Shown one piece after another: positions 41,089-50,636 of a DNA stretch of 57,761 bases (positions within the stretch are counted from its first letter, which is position 1; every line of letters starts with the position of its first letter). The position numbers were made by a program, and so were the translations under genes. The notes beneath the pieces are model-generated. The model was given only the letters and a program-made list of their open reading frames with translations. It did no database searches and was not told the DNA's origin. Source of the stretch: Oscillospiraceae bacterium (GTDB taxonomy: Bacteria > Bacillota > Clostridia > Oscillospirales > Ruminococcaceae); contig WRAV01000009.1 in NCBI GenBank assembly GCA_009780025.1, forward strand, positions 1 to 57,761. The letters run 5' to 3'.

Positions 41089-41225
41089 GAATGTATTGGA
41101 AGATTTTTTGCCCTTTCTTGATTTTTTTTGAGGCAGGCGGTACAATTGAAAGTATAGTGTGAAATAAGGGCGAAGTGATAAACACTTTTCTCTAGTCAAT
41201 TGCTTATAAACGGAGGACTTGATAT

Positions 41226-42617
41226 ATGATGCAGCAAGAGCTTTTGCGGCAGATACCAAAGGTGGACGAGCTCGTTGCCCGCCCAGGACTTACAGGAAAA
41301 GCGTCCTCGGCAGGGGTAGCTCGAGCCGCCAGGGAGGTGCTGGCTCGGCTGCGCGCTGAGATTCTCTCGGGGGTGCTTACACAGCTGCCTGTGCCCGCAG
41401 AGCTTGAAGAACTGGTTCTTGGGGAAATTGCACGGGAAAGCACACCCAGCCTACGCCGGGTTATCAATGCTACCGGTGTGATATTGCACACAAACCTGGG
41501 ACGTGCACCCTTGGCTCCTCAGGTGGTGGAGGCGGTTTGTGCGGTTGCGGGCGGCTACTCTACTCTTGAATACGATGCCACAGAGGGTGTCAGGGGCAGC
41601 CGACACAGTCACGTGTCCGGGCTGCTTACCAGATTGACCGGTGGGGAAGGGGCTCTTGTGGTCAACAACAACGCGGCGGCAGTCATGCTTATGCTGGCCG
41701 CTTTGGCGAAGGGGCGCGAAGTAATTGTCTCCAGGGGGGAGCTAGTGGAGATCGGCGGTTCTTTTCGAATTCCAGAAGTTATGGAGCAGTCCGGCTGCAC
41801 TCTGCGGGAGGTGGGTGCCACCAACCGCACCCGCGTCTCCGACTACGAAAAAGCTATCTGCCCCGAAAAAACCGGCGCGCTACTGAAGGCTCACACCAGC
41901 AACTACAAGATTTTAGGTTTTACCCAAGAGGTCAGCCCTCGTGAGCTTGCCATGCTTGGGGCCGAGTACGGCTTGCCTTTTCTTTATGATCTGGGCAGCG
42001 GGCCGCTTTTGCCTCTGGCTCCATATGGCATCGCGGACGAGCCCTGCGTGGCCGAGTGTATCTCTGCCGGTGCGGACGTTGTTTGCTTTAGCGGGGATAA
42101 GCTGCTGGGCGGGCCACAGGCCGGGATAATCGTAGGCAAGAGCGTCTACATCGAGAAGATGAAAAAGCACCCGTTAGCGCGAGCACTGCGCATAGACAAG
42201 CTCACTCTGGCCGCACTTGAGGCCACTCTACGCCTCTATCTCGAGCCCGAACTGGCTGCCGCAGAAATTCCAACCCTACGTATGCTAAGCGCCAGCCCTC
42301 AAAGCTTGCGTGAGAGAGCAGAGCGCCTTGCCGCTCTGCTGGCGCCTGCCGGGGATCAAGTTACCCTAGTCGAGGACGCTGGCCAGATTGGTGGGGGGAG
42401 TGCACCCACTCAGCTTCTGCCGGGTACTGTGATAGCAGTCAATCCGCATGCGGTCTCCCTCACCGAGCTAGAGCGCAGGCTGCGCAGCTGCCAGCCAGCG
42501 ATAATCGCGCGGATTGCCAAAGAGCGCTTGCTCATTGACCCGCGCACGGTGGACGAAGAGGATTTTGAATATGTAGCCGAGCAGGTAGTTGTGGCGCTTG
42601 AGGGGGTAAAGCAGTGA
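41226..42617 (+). CDS. selA: L-seryl-tRNA(Sec) selenium transferase
   Basis: Converts Ser-tRNA(Sec) to Sec-tRNA(Sec) with selenophosphate. 463 residues. Seen: [37 protein letters not shown]-type block, [40 protein letters not shown], and the PLP lysine in [21 protein letters not shown] 41226 after GGAGGA. Divergent from the grd operon; a weak -10 (TATAGT, 41153) lies upstream. SelB overlaps its stop by 4 bases. The required selenophosphate synthetase SelD is not in the window. Confidence 0.96.
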   Translation: MMQQELLRQIPKVDELVARPGLTGKASSAGVARAAREVLARLRAEILSGVLTQLPVPAELEELVLGEIARESTPSLRRVINATGVILHTNLGRAPLAPQVVEAVCAVAGGYSTLEYDATEGVRGSRHSHVSGLLTRLTGGEGALVVNNNAAAVMLMLAALAKGREVIVSRGELVEIGGSFRIPEVMEQSGCTLREVGATNRTRVSDYEKAICPEKTGALLKAHTSNYKILGFTQEVSPRELAMLGAEYGLPFLYDLGSGPLLPLAPYGIADEPCVAECISAGADVVCFSGDKLLGGPQAGIIVGKSVYIEKMKKHPLARALRIDKLTLAALEATLRLYLEPELAAAEIPTLRMLSASPQSLRERAERLAALLAPAGDQVTLVEDAGQIGGGSAPTQLLPGTVIAVNPHAVSLTELERRLRSCQPAIIARIAKERLLIDPRTVDEEDFEYVAEQVVVALEGVKQ

Positions 42618-44521
42618 GCGGCATTATAATAGGCACAGCCGGACACGTCGACCACGGCAAAACCGCACTTATAAAGGCCCTGACCGGTATCGACACTGAC
42701 CGCCTTAAAGAAGAGAAGAAGCGCGGGATAACTATAGACCTGGGCTTTGCTCATTTACCCCTTGCCAGCGGGCTGACTGCCGGAGTAGTTGATGTTCCCG
42801 GGCACGAAAAGTTTATCGCAAACATGCTGGCCGGGGCAGGGGGGATCGACCTAGCTCTACTGGTGGTAGCTGCCGATGACGGTGTCATGCCCCAAACCAG
42901 GGAGCACTTGGGTATTCTTCGCCTGCTTGGGATACCCGGAGGGGTAGTGGCGATCACCAAGGCCGATCTCGTAGAGCCTGAGTGGCTGGAGATGGTAGCT
43001 GAAGATATCCGGCAGTTGGTGGCCGGTAGCTTTTTGGAGGGCGCGCCCATCCAGCCGGTCAGCGCTCACACCGGGCAGGGACTGGACGAGTTCCGTGCTC
43101 TTCTGAGTGAGGCGTGCAAAGGTGCCCAAGGAAAAGCTGAAGCCGGCGACTGCCGTATTCCGGTTGACCGGGTGTTTTCGGTTGACGGTTTTGGTACAGT
43201 AATTACCGGTACCATGATTGAGGGTGAATTACGCGAAGGAGACGAGGTGGAAGTATACCCCAGTGGCCTACGAACCCGGGTGCGTAATCTGCAAGTCCAT
43301 TCCAAAGACGTAGAGATGGCGCCGGCTGGCAGCCGGGTCGCGGTCAACCTTGCCTCGGTCAAACGGGAGGATGTGCTTCGTGGAGACACCATAGCTACTC
43401 CCGGTTCGATGATGACCACCATGATGCTGGACGTGCGCCTGCAAATTCTGCCGGACAGCGGACGAATAATTGAAAATGGCTCTAGGCTGCACTTTTACCA
43501 CGGGTCGCGCCAGGCGCTATGCAAGCTTGTCCTGCTGGACAGCGACCGGCTCTCTCCGGGTCAAGAAGGATTTGCTCAGCTTCGCTTTACTGAAAAAATT
43601 GCAGTCAAAAAGGATGACCGCTTTGTTTTGCGGTTTTATTCGCCTTTGGAAACCATTGGCGGCGGTATTGTTCTTGATCCTAATCCTGGTCGCCGTCGGA
43701 GACATAATGAGAAAGTGCTGGGGGCCCTCAGGGTTAGGGAACAGGGCAGCATAGGTGAGAATTTGTTGCAGATAATCGCCGATGGTGCTCCCCAGTTATC
43801 CCCACTCTCAGACGCGCGGAGACAGATCGGACTTTCTCAGTCCGCTTTCGATAAGGAATTGGCCCGTCTTGAGAGCACCGGACAGATACTGCTGGTCAGT
43901 GACAAGCTTGCGATAGATTCCGGCTACCAGAAAAAGCTTGAGGGTGCGCTCGGTGATATATTGACAGCCTACCACAACGATAACCCGCTGCTGGAGGGCA
44001 TGCGTAGAGAAGAGCTGCGCGGAAAACTTCTGCCCGGCAGGGACTCTGCCAGTGCCGAGCGGTTGTTGGCTGTTTTTGCTCAGCGTGAGGTTTATATTCT
44101 TAAAGGCCAAACCGCGGCGCTACCTAACTTTAAGCCCAAGGGCAGCGGGGGAGAGCAGGTGCTTGCCGGCAAAGTTGAAGATATGTTCTGTCAGGCGGGG
44201 TACTCGCCACCTGGCATAGACGAAGTGAACAGCGCATTTCCCAAGGAAAAGGGGATCAAAAAAGTGCTGGAGGCCTTGCTGGCCAAAGGAGTTTTGGTAG
44301 CAACCTCCCCGCAGATTTACTTTCATGGGGAGGTGTATGCCCAAGCCAAGGAGAGGGTAGCCGATTTCATAGAGCGGGAAGGGGAGATGACTCTTGCCCA
44401 GGCCCGAGATATTTTTAGCACTTCGCGCAAGTTTGCCCTCGCTCTGCTCGAGCACTTTGACCGCCATGGTCTCACCAAAAAGGTGGGTGACGCCCGGGTG
44501 CTTGCAAAAAAGCGCAGTTGA
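42614..44521 (+). CDS. selB: Selenocysteine-specific elongation factor SelB
   Basis: GTPase that brings Sec-tRNA(Sec) to UGA and binds the SECIS hairpin. 635 residues. G1 [20 protein letters not shown]2 [13 protein letters not shown]3 [14 protein letters not shown]4 [11 protein letters not shown] (TKAD), then EF-Tu-like domains II/III ([22 protein letters not shown]), and a C-terminal ~280 residues of winged-helix repeats for mRNA binding. GTG start overlaps the selA stop (GTGA), so the two are translationally coupled. Needed to read UGA in grdA and grdB. Confidence 0.96.
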   Translation: MSGIIIGTAGHVDHGKTALIKALTGIDTDRLKEEKKRGITIDLGFAHLPLASGLTAGVVDVPGHEKFIANMLAGAGGIDLALLVVAADDGVMPQTREHLGILRLLGIPGGVVAITKADLVEPEWLEMVAEDIRQLVAGSFLEGAPIQPVSAHTGQGLDEFRALLSEACKGAQGKAEAGDCRIPVDRVFSVDGFGTVITGTMIEGELREGDEVEVYPSGLRTRVRNLQVHSKDVEMAPAGSRVAVNLASVKREDVLRGDTIATPGSMMTTMMLDVRLQILPDSGRIIENGSRLHFYHGSRQALCKLVLLDSDRLSPGQEGFAQLRFTEKIAVKKDDRFVLRFYSPLETIGGGIVLDPNPGRRRRHNEKVLGALRVREQGSIGENLLQIIADGAPQLSPLSDARRQIGLSQSAFDKELARLESTGQILLVSDKLAIDSGYQKKLEGALGDILTAYHNDNPLLEGMRREELRGKLLPGRDSASAERLLAVFAQREVYILKGQTAALPNFKPKGSGGEQVLAGKVEDMFCQAGYSPPGIDEVNSAFPKEKGIKKVLEALLAKGVLVATSPQIYFHGEVYAQAKERVADFIEREGEMTLAQARDIFSTSRKFALALLEHFDRHGLTKKVGDARVLAKKRS

Positions 44522-44560
44522 CATTAGGTGGCCAAGTAGTGTAAACTATTGGCTGCACGT

Positions 44561-44656
44561 GGGAGTAGATGGGTGCTGGTGTGCCCTCTGGTCTTCAAAA
44601 CCAGTAATAGCGTTTAACCTCGCTTAGGTGAGTTCGATTCTCACATACTCCCGCCA
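44561..44656 (+). tRNA. selC: tRNA-Sec (anticodon TCA)
   Basis: GGGAGTA (44561) pairs with TACTCCC (to 44652), discriminator G and encoded CCA (44654-44656). Anticodon arm CTGGT-CTTCAAA-ACCAG with TCA at 44595-44597; a long variable arm (AGCG/CGCT) and a GTGAG-TTCGATT-CTCAC T arm. 96 bases, the long form typical of selenocysteine tRNA. The 5' end could extend two bases further. It lies 39 bases behind selB and may be cotranscribed. Confidence 0.95.
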
Positions 44657-44658
44657 GT

Positions 44659-44696
44659 AAAGCCGCTTAACTAAGTTTAAAGTTAAGCGGCTTTTG
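44659..44696. terminator. Terminator after tRNA-Sec
   Basis: AAAGCCGCTTAACT pairs with AGTTAAGCGGCTTT across an 8-base loop and is followed by TTGTGTTTT. It ends the selAB-tRNA unit and faces the convergent DUF4276 gene. Confidence 0.88.
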
Positions 44697-44737
44697 TGTT
44701 TTGGTGACCACGTTATCGATCACCTATGTATATTTTA

Positions 44738-45289
44738 TTATTTGCATATAAAGTGTTTGACTCCATTTACAAAGCAGTTAAAACTGGGAGAAGTATTTTT
44801 GTTTACGTTCATATATGGCGCAACACGTTTTGCCCCAATAATTTGCTGATGCTCTGGAAGTAGTTTATTGAGAACCTCTTTGGGGTTTGGGATACTGTCA
44901 GGATTCTGGAACTGCCTTTTATTGCTTATTGCATTGATTTTATCTTTTCCATAAGCTTTGGCAAGTGCTTCTATATCACCAAAATACCATGCCTCAAGCT
45001 CTTGGCAAACAATGCGGATTAATACTTTTCGGTTATAATTATCGCACAGCTCAACAAGTTGTTTTTTCAGTTCAATGCAATCTTTTCTGTCCTGGTCATG
45101 AATAACAATAAAGCGCACGTCACCAGGTTCATTCCAGCCTCGCAGTTTTTTGGGTAAAGATTTTCTAAGAGCACTTTTGCCATTGTGCGGAATTGTCTGA
45201 TAAACTATATCTTCCGGTAATAGTTTATGAAGAAGCTCGTCCAGCAGATATTTCATAGAAGGCTCTTCGAGCAAGAAGACAAGTTTCAT
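44738..45289 (-). CDS. DUF4276 family TOPRIM-like protein
   Basis: 183 residues. The start MKLVFLLEEPSMKYLLDELL places Glu8/Glu9 where TOPRIM nucleases have their first acidic residue, and IVIHDQDRKD (Asp65, Asp67) matches the DxD motif. The middle CQELEAWYFGD and end PSFNCFVNGV are shared with DUF4276 proteins. Its ATG (45289) overlaps the stop of the ATPase gene (ATGA), so both are made together. Probably the effector nuclease of an ATPase-TOPRIM defence pair of the PARIS/OLD kind; function not proven. Confidence 0.75.
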   Translation of the reverse strand: MKLVFLLEEPSMKYLLDELLHKLLPEDIVYQTIPHNGKSALRKSLPKKLRGWNEPGDVRFIVIHDQDRKDCIELKKQLVELCDNYNRKVLIRIVCQELEAWYFGDIEALAKAYGKDKINAISNKRQFQNPDSIPNPKEVLNKLLPEHQQIIGAKRVAPYMNVNKNTSPSFNCFVNGVKHFICK

Positions 45290-46470
45290 AGCTTGCCAGC
45301 CTCCGATAAAAGAATTTCCTGGCTCCAAAGCTCACCGAGAAGTTCCCCCTCAGCGTATAGCGATGCAATCAGAGGAGATTCGGAAGCGCGCACAATTTTG
45401 GAATAGCCGTCCTTTTTTACAAGACAATATAGCTCATTAATGTGAGTCGCATTTAAAAAATCGGGTGAATGTGTAGAAATAAATACTTGCCCTCCAATAT
45501 TTGAATAATTTCGGAATTCTTCCGCCAATTGTGCCAAAAGTTGAGGGTAAAGCTGATTTTCAGGTTCTTCAACACATAAAAGAGCATGAGGATATGGATC
45601 GCTTAGTAATACTAAATAAGTAAACATTTTAATAGTTCCGTCTGAAACAAACTTTGATGAAAAAGGATTTTTGAATCGCCCGTCCTGAAACCGTAAAACA
45701 ATATAGCCATCCTCAGTGATCTTTGCTTCTACATTTAGAACTCCGGGTACACGTTCCCGCATAGCTTTCAAAATTTTGTCAAATTGGCCTGGATGGCTCT
45801 CATAAAGATATTTGGCTACTTGGGCCAAATTATCACCGGTTTTGGAGAGGCTTTCACTATAATTTGCGACTTGACGGTTTCTAGCATCCTCAACGTGGAA
45901 ATCCGATACATACCAGTCTTCAATAAGTCGGCGTAATGAAGCAATTGCAGGAAAATCTTCAAACTGACCGAGGCCTTTAATTGCAAGAATGTCTGGCTCC
46001 GATACCTTCTGAGGTTTGCGGGTTGCTTCCTTTACGTCATCATAATGTAATAGCTCTCCTTCTGCAGCAGAACCTTTACCATATGAAAAATCAAGTATCT
46101 TCCACGGTTTGCCATGCTGACCTCGGCGAAAACGCATAATCTCCTTTTTTACGACAGGCATTTTCTTTGGGTTTAGCCCTATTGTTAATTCATAGGTAAT
46201 CCTTGGTTCTTCAGGGGAAGGTCGAAATTTAATTACAAACTTCAAATCTCCACGCTGCTCCCTTGAGCGAACTTCTTCAAAACCGCCTCGCTTTGCTAAC
46301 GCGGTGCGAACATTACTAGTAAGGCAATCATGTAGAAAACCGAACACATCAAAGAAGGTAGTTTTGCCTGAACCATTCTGGCCCATAAAAACAGCCATCT
46401 TAGGAATGTCAGCCACAAGCACATCTTGAAACACTCGAAAATTATAAATATGCAAGGATTCTATTTGCAT
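45286..46470 (-). CDS. AAA (AAA_21/RecF-like) ATPase of a two-gene system
   Basis: 394 residues. N-terminal MQIESLHIYNFRVF is typical of SMC/RecF-like ATPases; Walker A MGQNGSGKTTFFD (30-41), signature-like KFVSDGTIKMFTYL, Walker B ALLCVEEPENQLYP, and H-loop ISTHSPDFLN. A central region of about 170 residues between Walker A and signature is typical of AAA_21 proteins. ATG 46470 follows AAGGAGA; the frame reaches 46530 without a site. Partner of the TOPRIM-like protein; likely the sensor half of a defence or toxin-antitoxin-like pair. Confidence 0.82.
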   Translation of the reverse strand: MQIESLHIYNFRVFQDVLVADIPKMAVFMGQNGSGKTTFFDVFGFLHDCLTSNVRTALAKRGGFEEVRSREQRGDLKFVIKFRPSPEEPRITYELTIGLNPKKMPVVKKEIMRFRRGQHGKPWKILDFSYGKGSAAEGELLHYDDVKEATRKPQKVSEPDILAIKGLGQFEDFPAIASLRRLIEDWYVSDFHVEDARNRQVANYSESLSKTGDNLAQVAKYLYESHPGQFDKILKAMRERVPGVLNVEAKITEDGYIVLRFQDGRFKNPFSSKFVSDGTIKMFTYLVLLSDPYPHALLCVEEPENQLYPQLLAQLAEEFRNYSNIGGQVFISTHSPDFLNATHINELYCLVKKDGYSKIVRASESPLIASLYAEGELLGELWSQEILLSEAGKL

Positions 46471-46622
46471 TGAGCAACATCTCCTTATTAGCTTTATCCT
46501 AATAATAAAGTAATTACACACGAAATGCAAGTGGGCAACATTGCATACTAGAAAAAATTATCACTTTTATTGAGCAGATAAGGTAGTATAACATTTGTTT
46601 TCGACGCAGAGCGTTGATAGGC

Positions 46623-47462
46623 TCAACTGTCAGCAACGCGGCGCAGTATTTCCTCTACGGAGTTATCCGGTGTGCGGTTGTTGCGCTTCATCTTCCACAG
46701 GCCGGCCTCGTCGCCGACTCGCAGGTGATTTACCCCCGACGCGCAGGAGAGAGTAACCTTAAAGCCCAGCTCCCTGAGCACTTCATCCGCTTTGCTGCAA
46801 TGAGCTCCAAAGGGATATACGAAGCTTTGGGGGCGAGCTATGCCATGCTCCTCAATGCGAGACTGTAGAGCCTCTAGGTCCTGGGCAATCAGCTCACGGT
46901 AGGCGGCCTCGTCTTCGCCGGATTTCATCTTACAGCCTTTGCGGCCGTTTTCATTTTTGTGTAGGTCGTTGGTGTGGTTTGCAAGCTCTACCCGTCCGGT
47001 TGCCGCCATCTCGGCTATTTGTGGCCAGGTGAGGTGTCCGTAGCGCTCGTCGGTTTCGTTGGCGTGGGCTGTCCAATGATCGCTATTCTTGCCTATTACG
47101 GCCAGCACCATCTTCATATCATATTTTTCGAGCAGAGGCATCCCCTGGGAGTAGTTGTTGTAATAGCCGTCATCAAAGGTGAGCACTATTGGTTTTTCAG
47201 GGAGAGGTATACTGTGGTACACGTAATCAATCAGTTCGGAAACGCCTACAGTGGTGTAACCGCTCTCAGCGAGATAGGCAAGGTCCTTCTCAAAAGCGCT
47301 GGGGAAGATGTTCCATTCGTTGGTTTTTTTCTCAAGTAAGCTGTGGTACATTATTATCGGCACTTCTACTTCATCGCCTGCCCCGGCCTGAGATGTAATG
47401 GCCAGCCCGGGCACAGCTTGAAGTAATATGAGCAGAGCAAAGCAAATTAGTATTCGCTTCAT
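46623..47462 (-). CDS. Exported polysaccharide deacetylase (NodB family)
   Basis: 279 residues with signal peptide (ILICFALLILLQAVPGLA, cleaved near residue 21). NodB motifs: PIVLTFDDGYYNN (motif 1, TFDDG), ELANHTNDLH (motif 2, H-x3-H form), FVYPFG (motif 3). Removes acetyl groups from peptidoglycan or another glycan at the cell surface; also common in spore-forming bacteria. Stands alone, with AGGAGATA before the ATG. Confidence 0.9.
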   Translation of the reverse strand: MKRILICFALLILLQAVPGLAITSQAGAGDEVEVPIIMYHSLLEKKTNEWNIFPSAFEKDLAYLAESGYTTVGVSELIDYVYHSIPLPEKPIVLTFDDGYYNNYSQGMPLLEKYDMKMVLAVIGKNSDHWTAHANETDERYGHLTWPQIAEMAATGRVELANHTNDLHKNENGRKGCKMKSGEDEAAYRELIAQDLEALQSRIEEHGIARPQSFVYPFGAHCSKADEVLRELGFKVTLSCASGVNHLRVGDEAGLWKMKRNNRTPDNSVEEILRRVADS

Positions 47463-47590
47463 ATGTTTATCTCCTGTATGGTTGAAATTTTAGCCTGGAT
47501 ATATCTTTTCAACCAAACAGCAAAATATTACGGTGTGCGAAAAGTCTTCACTCCCAATGTATGACACGTATAACGGCAAGCAAAACTTAG

Positions 47591-47623
47591 CGCCCTAAGA
47601 TTGATTCGGTCAATCTTAGGGCG
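47591..47623. terminator. Hairpin terminator after lpd
   Basis: CGCCCTAAGATTGA-ttcgg-TCAATCTTAGGGCG: a perfect 14-bp stem with 5-base loop. On the minus strand it is followed by CTAAGTTTTG, on the plus by GTTTATTTTTG. Confidence 0.8.
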
Positions 47624-47652
47624 CGTGGTTTATTTTTGAATTTCTTGGTTAG

Positions 47653-49041
47653 TTATTTGGGCGGTGGAAGATGTACGCATTGGCCAAGAGCATCCGCGCA
47701 GGCCTCCATAAAAGCTTCGGAGAAGGTTGGGTGGGCGTGGATGATACCCGCAATTTCATGGGCTGTTACTTCCATCGACATGGCGGTCACTGCTTCGGCA
47801 ATCATTTCAGTTGCCGCGCCCCCGAATATGTGTACGCCCAGAATCTCCCCGAACTCTTTGCTCACAACCACCTTGACAAAGCCGTTCTCCTCGCCACCGG
47901 CAAGAGTCCGGCCGTTTGCGCTAAAGGGGAAGCGCCCAACCAAAACCTCCCGAGATGCGGCAGCCCGGGCCTGAGAGCGCCCAACAGACGCTGCTTCCGG
48001 AAGAGTGTACAAGCAGATAGGAACCCGTGTAAGGTCGCACTTTTCGTTACGGCCCATGTCGTTTGCGGCAGCGGTTTCGCCCATTTTGAAGGCGGCGTGT
48101 GCAAGCATCGAGAGCCCGTTTATATCCCCGGCGGCGAAGATGTTGGGGATATTGGTGCGCATCTGCTCGTCCACCTCGACCTTGCCGTTCGTTACTAGGA
48201 TTTTCTCCTGCAGCTCTCCCAAACATTCAAGGTCGGCGGCCCGCCCAAATGAGAGCAGTATTTTGTCTGCGGAAAGGGGGTCTTTGACACCCTCCACAAA
48301 GACAGCGGTTTTGCCTTTGGAGTAGCCTATCTTGGAGACTTTTGCAGATAGCAATACCTGAACACCCTGTCCCTCAAGGGCTTTTTTCAGCTGATCAGAA
48401 ATGTCGTTATCCATAAATGGAACTAAACACTCAGCTAGCTCGACTACGGAGACTTGGCTTCCAAACGCGGCAAAAGCGCAGGCCATCTCGCACCCTATTA
48501 CGCCACCGCCTATAATGACCAGCTTTTTAGGAAGCTCGGTCAGCTCAAGTATACCGTCGCTGGTGATAATATCGGGGCAGGTATCTGCGCCGAGGATAGA
48601 CAGTGTACCAGTCTTTGAACCACCGCAGAGGATAACATTTTTGGCGCAGTACACTTGCCCCTCGCAGGACACGTTGCCATCGGCATCGAGGGTCCCAGTG
48701 CCTTTCACAGTATGGACACCATGCGACTTTAGCAGCCCCGCAACTCCGGAAGTGAGCTTTTTGACGATGCCGTTTTTGTACTTGACAACCTTACCCATGT
48801 CAATGGAAAGGTCGGTACTGGCGAGCTTTACGCCACGCTCTCCGGCTTTTTGTATACCGTGTATGTACTCGGCAGTCTTAAGGTATGTTTTAGTGGGGAT
48901 ACACCCGCGGTTAAGGCAGGCACCGCCCACTGAATCCTTCTCAAACAGCACTACGCTGCCGCCTAGCTGTGCTGCTTTAATAGCGGCGACGTATCCCGCG
49001 GGTCCGCCGCCTATCACCGCGACATCGTATCCTCGCTCCAA
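47653..49041 (-). CDS. lpdA: Dihydrolipoamide dehydrogenase
   Basis: 462-residue flavoprotein: FAD loop VAVIGGGPAGYVAAIKAAQLG, redox disulfide ACLNRGCIPTKT, NAD loop LVIIGGGVIGCEMACAFAAFG, AAGDING, and the C-terminal dimer motif with active-site His-Glu IIHAHPTFSEA. Oxidises dihydrolipoyl groups; in glycine fermenters it may serve the glycine cleavage system, whose other parts are not in the window. TTG start 49041 after AAGGAGAG. Single gene. Confidence 0.9.
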   Translation of the reverse strand: MERGYDVAVIGGGPAGYVAAIKAAQLGGSVVLFEKDSVGGACLNRGCIPTKTYLKTAEYIHGIQKAGERGVKLASTDLSIDMGKVVKYKNGIVKKLTSGVAGLLKSHGVHTVKGTGTLDADGNVSCEGQVYCAKNVILCGGSKTGTLSILGADTCPDIITSDGILELTELPKKLVIIGGGVIGCEMACAFAAFGSQVSVVELAECLVPFMDNDISDQLKKALEGQGVQVLLSAKVSKIGYSKGKTAVFVEGVKDPLSADKILLSFGRAADLECLGELQEKILVTNGKVEVDEQMRTNIPNIFAAGDINGLSMLAHAAFKMGETAAANDMGRNEKCDLTRVPICLYTLPEAASVGRSQARAAASREVLVGRFPFSANGRTLAGGEENGFVKVVVSKEFGEILGVHIFGGAATEMIAEAVTAMSMEVTAHEIAGIIHAHPTFSEAFMEACADALGQCVHLPPPK

Positions 49042-49069
49042 AAAATCACTCTCCTTACGCTTGAAAACC

Positions 49070-49096
49070 TTGCATATTTCGATAGTTTGCTATAAT
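49070..49096 (+). promoter_or_regulatory. Extended -10 promoter of the six-gene operon
   Basis: TG-C-TATAAT at 49088-49096 (perfect -10 with extended TG), with a weaker TTGCAT at 49070-49075 upstream. It leaves a leader of about 50 bases before the kinase ATG. Confidence 0.55.
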
Positions 49097-49151
49097 GTAT
49101 ATATTGAACGTAACACATTTTATCTCGCCTGTCAATTTGGGAGAACAGCAT

Positions 49152-50636
49152 ATGGCAATCTTTTTAGGAATAGATGCCGGTACCACTAACCTCAAAGCGG
49201 TTTTGGCGGGCGATGATGGTAGTATCATCGGGTCAGCCTGTGTGCCTAGTAATGTACTAACGCCCTTTGCCGGCGCGAGCGAAATGGACATGGACAACCT
49301 ATGGGAATCTATCTGCGCGCTCACCCGGCAGCTAAGGCGGCAAAATCCGAAAGCTATGGATGCGGTAGAGGGCATGGGCGTCTCCGCCCAAGGGGATGGA
49401 TTGTGGCCGGTTGGTGCGGACTGGCGCCCGGTTGGAAATGCCATACTGTGGAACGACACCCGCACGGGTGGGCTCTCGGGAATCGACAGCGAGGGGCTCG
49501 ACCAGTTGCTTGTTAGCAATTGCTCCACCGCTATGTTTGCTGGGGCTATGCCGATGATTCTAAAGTGGATACAGCAAAATCAGCCCGAGCGGCTGGCGAA
49601 AATCCGTTGGGTAGTGCGCTGTAAGGACTGGCTTAATCTAAAGTTTACCGGCAATCTTGTCAGTGATTACACCGATTACTCCACCTGCGGGATTAACATC
49701 CTTACAAAAAAGCATGTGGAGGAGATATACGACTTTCTGGGTATCCCACAGGTTAAGGGGATGCTGCCCACACTTGTAGCGTCCACCGACGTTATTGGCA
49801 AGGTGAGCGCGCAGGCCGCTGTTTGCAGCGGAATACCTGCTGGAATACCTGTAATAGCGGGGGCACTGGATGTCTCTGCTTCGGCTTTGGGCGCTGGACT
49901 GATAAGTCCTGGGGACGGCTGTATTGTACTTGGCACCACCATGTGCAGTTATGTACTCATCGACAAGGGGCAGGTGGACGTCTCTAACCGCATAGGAAGC
50001 ACCCTTTGCAGCATACTGCCGGACAAATATATTAGGCTTATGGCAGCCTTGAACGGGCAGAGCACTATTGACTGGGCAAAATCAATCCTTGCGCCTGAGT
50101 TATCCTTCGGCCAGCTTGAAAGGGAATTGTCCAGTGTTCCTTCGGGCAGCCGGGGCGTTATCTATCATCCATATCTTGGAGGGGAGCGAGCGCCATTTCG
50201 CAACTCGTTTGCCTGCGGCGGGTTCTATGGGTTGACCGCTCGTCACACCCGCTTTGATATGATGCGTGCGGTTTACGAGGGTATGGTGCTTTCGTTGAAA
50301 GACTGCCACCGGTCGCTACCGCCAACCAGGGATATTTATATCGCGGGTGGGGGTGCGGTAAGCGACTTTACTTGTGCTCTTGTCGCAAGTGCACTTAAGC
50401 GCCCGGTGCTCCTGCCCGGGTGCGGGAATTTAACCGAGCATGGCATAATCAGCACAGTTAAAATCGGTCTTGGGGGTAAAGTCCATTGCCTTAACAGCCA
50501 ACCCACCAAAAAGTTTAAACCGGACGCAGAGCAATGCGAGCGACTAGACGAGATATATAAGGAGTTTGTATCCCTGCGCTGTGCAATAGAGCCTCATTGG
50601 AACCAGCGCAAAGCAAATGGAGGATCACAGCATTGA
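49152..50636 (+). CDS. FGGY-family carbohydrate kinase
   Basis: 494 residues. N-terminal FLGIDAGTTNLKAVLAG (phosphate 1 loop), QGDGLWPVG and WNDTRTG as in xylulo-, glycero- and erythritol kinases, and the C-terminal FGGY signature region GERAPFRNSFACGGFYGLTA with IAGGGAVSDFTCALVASALKRPV. Phosphorylates a sugar or polyol; the exact substrate cannot be read. ATG 49152 follows GGGAG by 8 bases; the frame starts 19 codons earlier inside the promoter. First gene of an operon with two Zn-dehydrogenases, an epimerase-like enzyme, a sulfur/redox fusion and a C-S lyase. Confidence 0.88.
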   Translation: MAIFLGIDAGTTNLKAVLAGDDGSIIGSACVPSNVLTPFAGASEMDMDNLWESICALTRQLRRQNPKAMDAVEGMGVSAQGDGLWPVGADWRPVGNAILWNDTRTGGLSGIDSEGLDQLLVSNCSTAMFAGAMPMILKWIQQNQPERLAKIRWVVRCKDWLNLKFTGNLVSDYTDYSTCGINILTKKHVEEIYDFLGIPQVKGMLPTLVASTDVIGKVSAQAAVCSGIPAGIPVIAGALDVSASALGAGLISPGDGCIVLGTTMCSYVLIDKGQVDVSNRIGSTLCSILPDKYIRLMAALNGQSTIDWAKSILAPELSFGQLERELSSVPSGSRGVIYHPYLGGERAPFRNSFACGGFYGLTARHTRFDMMRAVYEGMVLSLKDCHRSLPPTRDIYIAGGGAVSDFTCALVASALKRPVLLPGCGNLTEHGIISTVKIGLGGKVHCLNSQPTKKFKPDAEQCERLDEIYKEFVSLRCAIEPHWNQRKANGGSQH

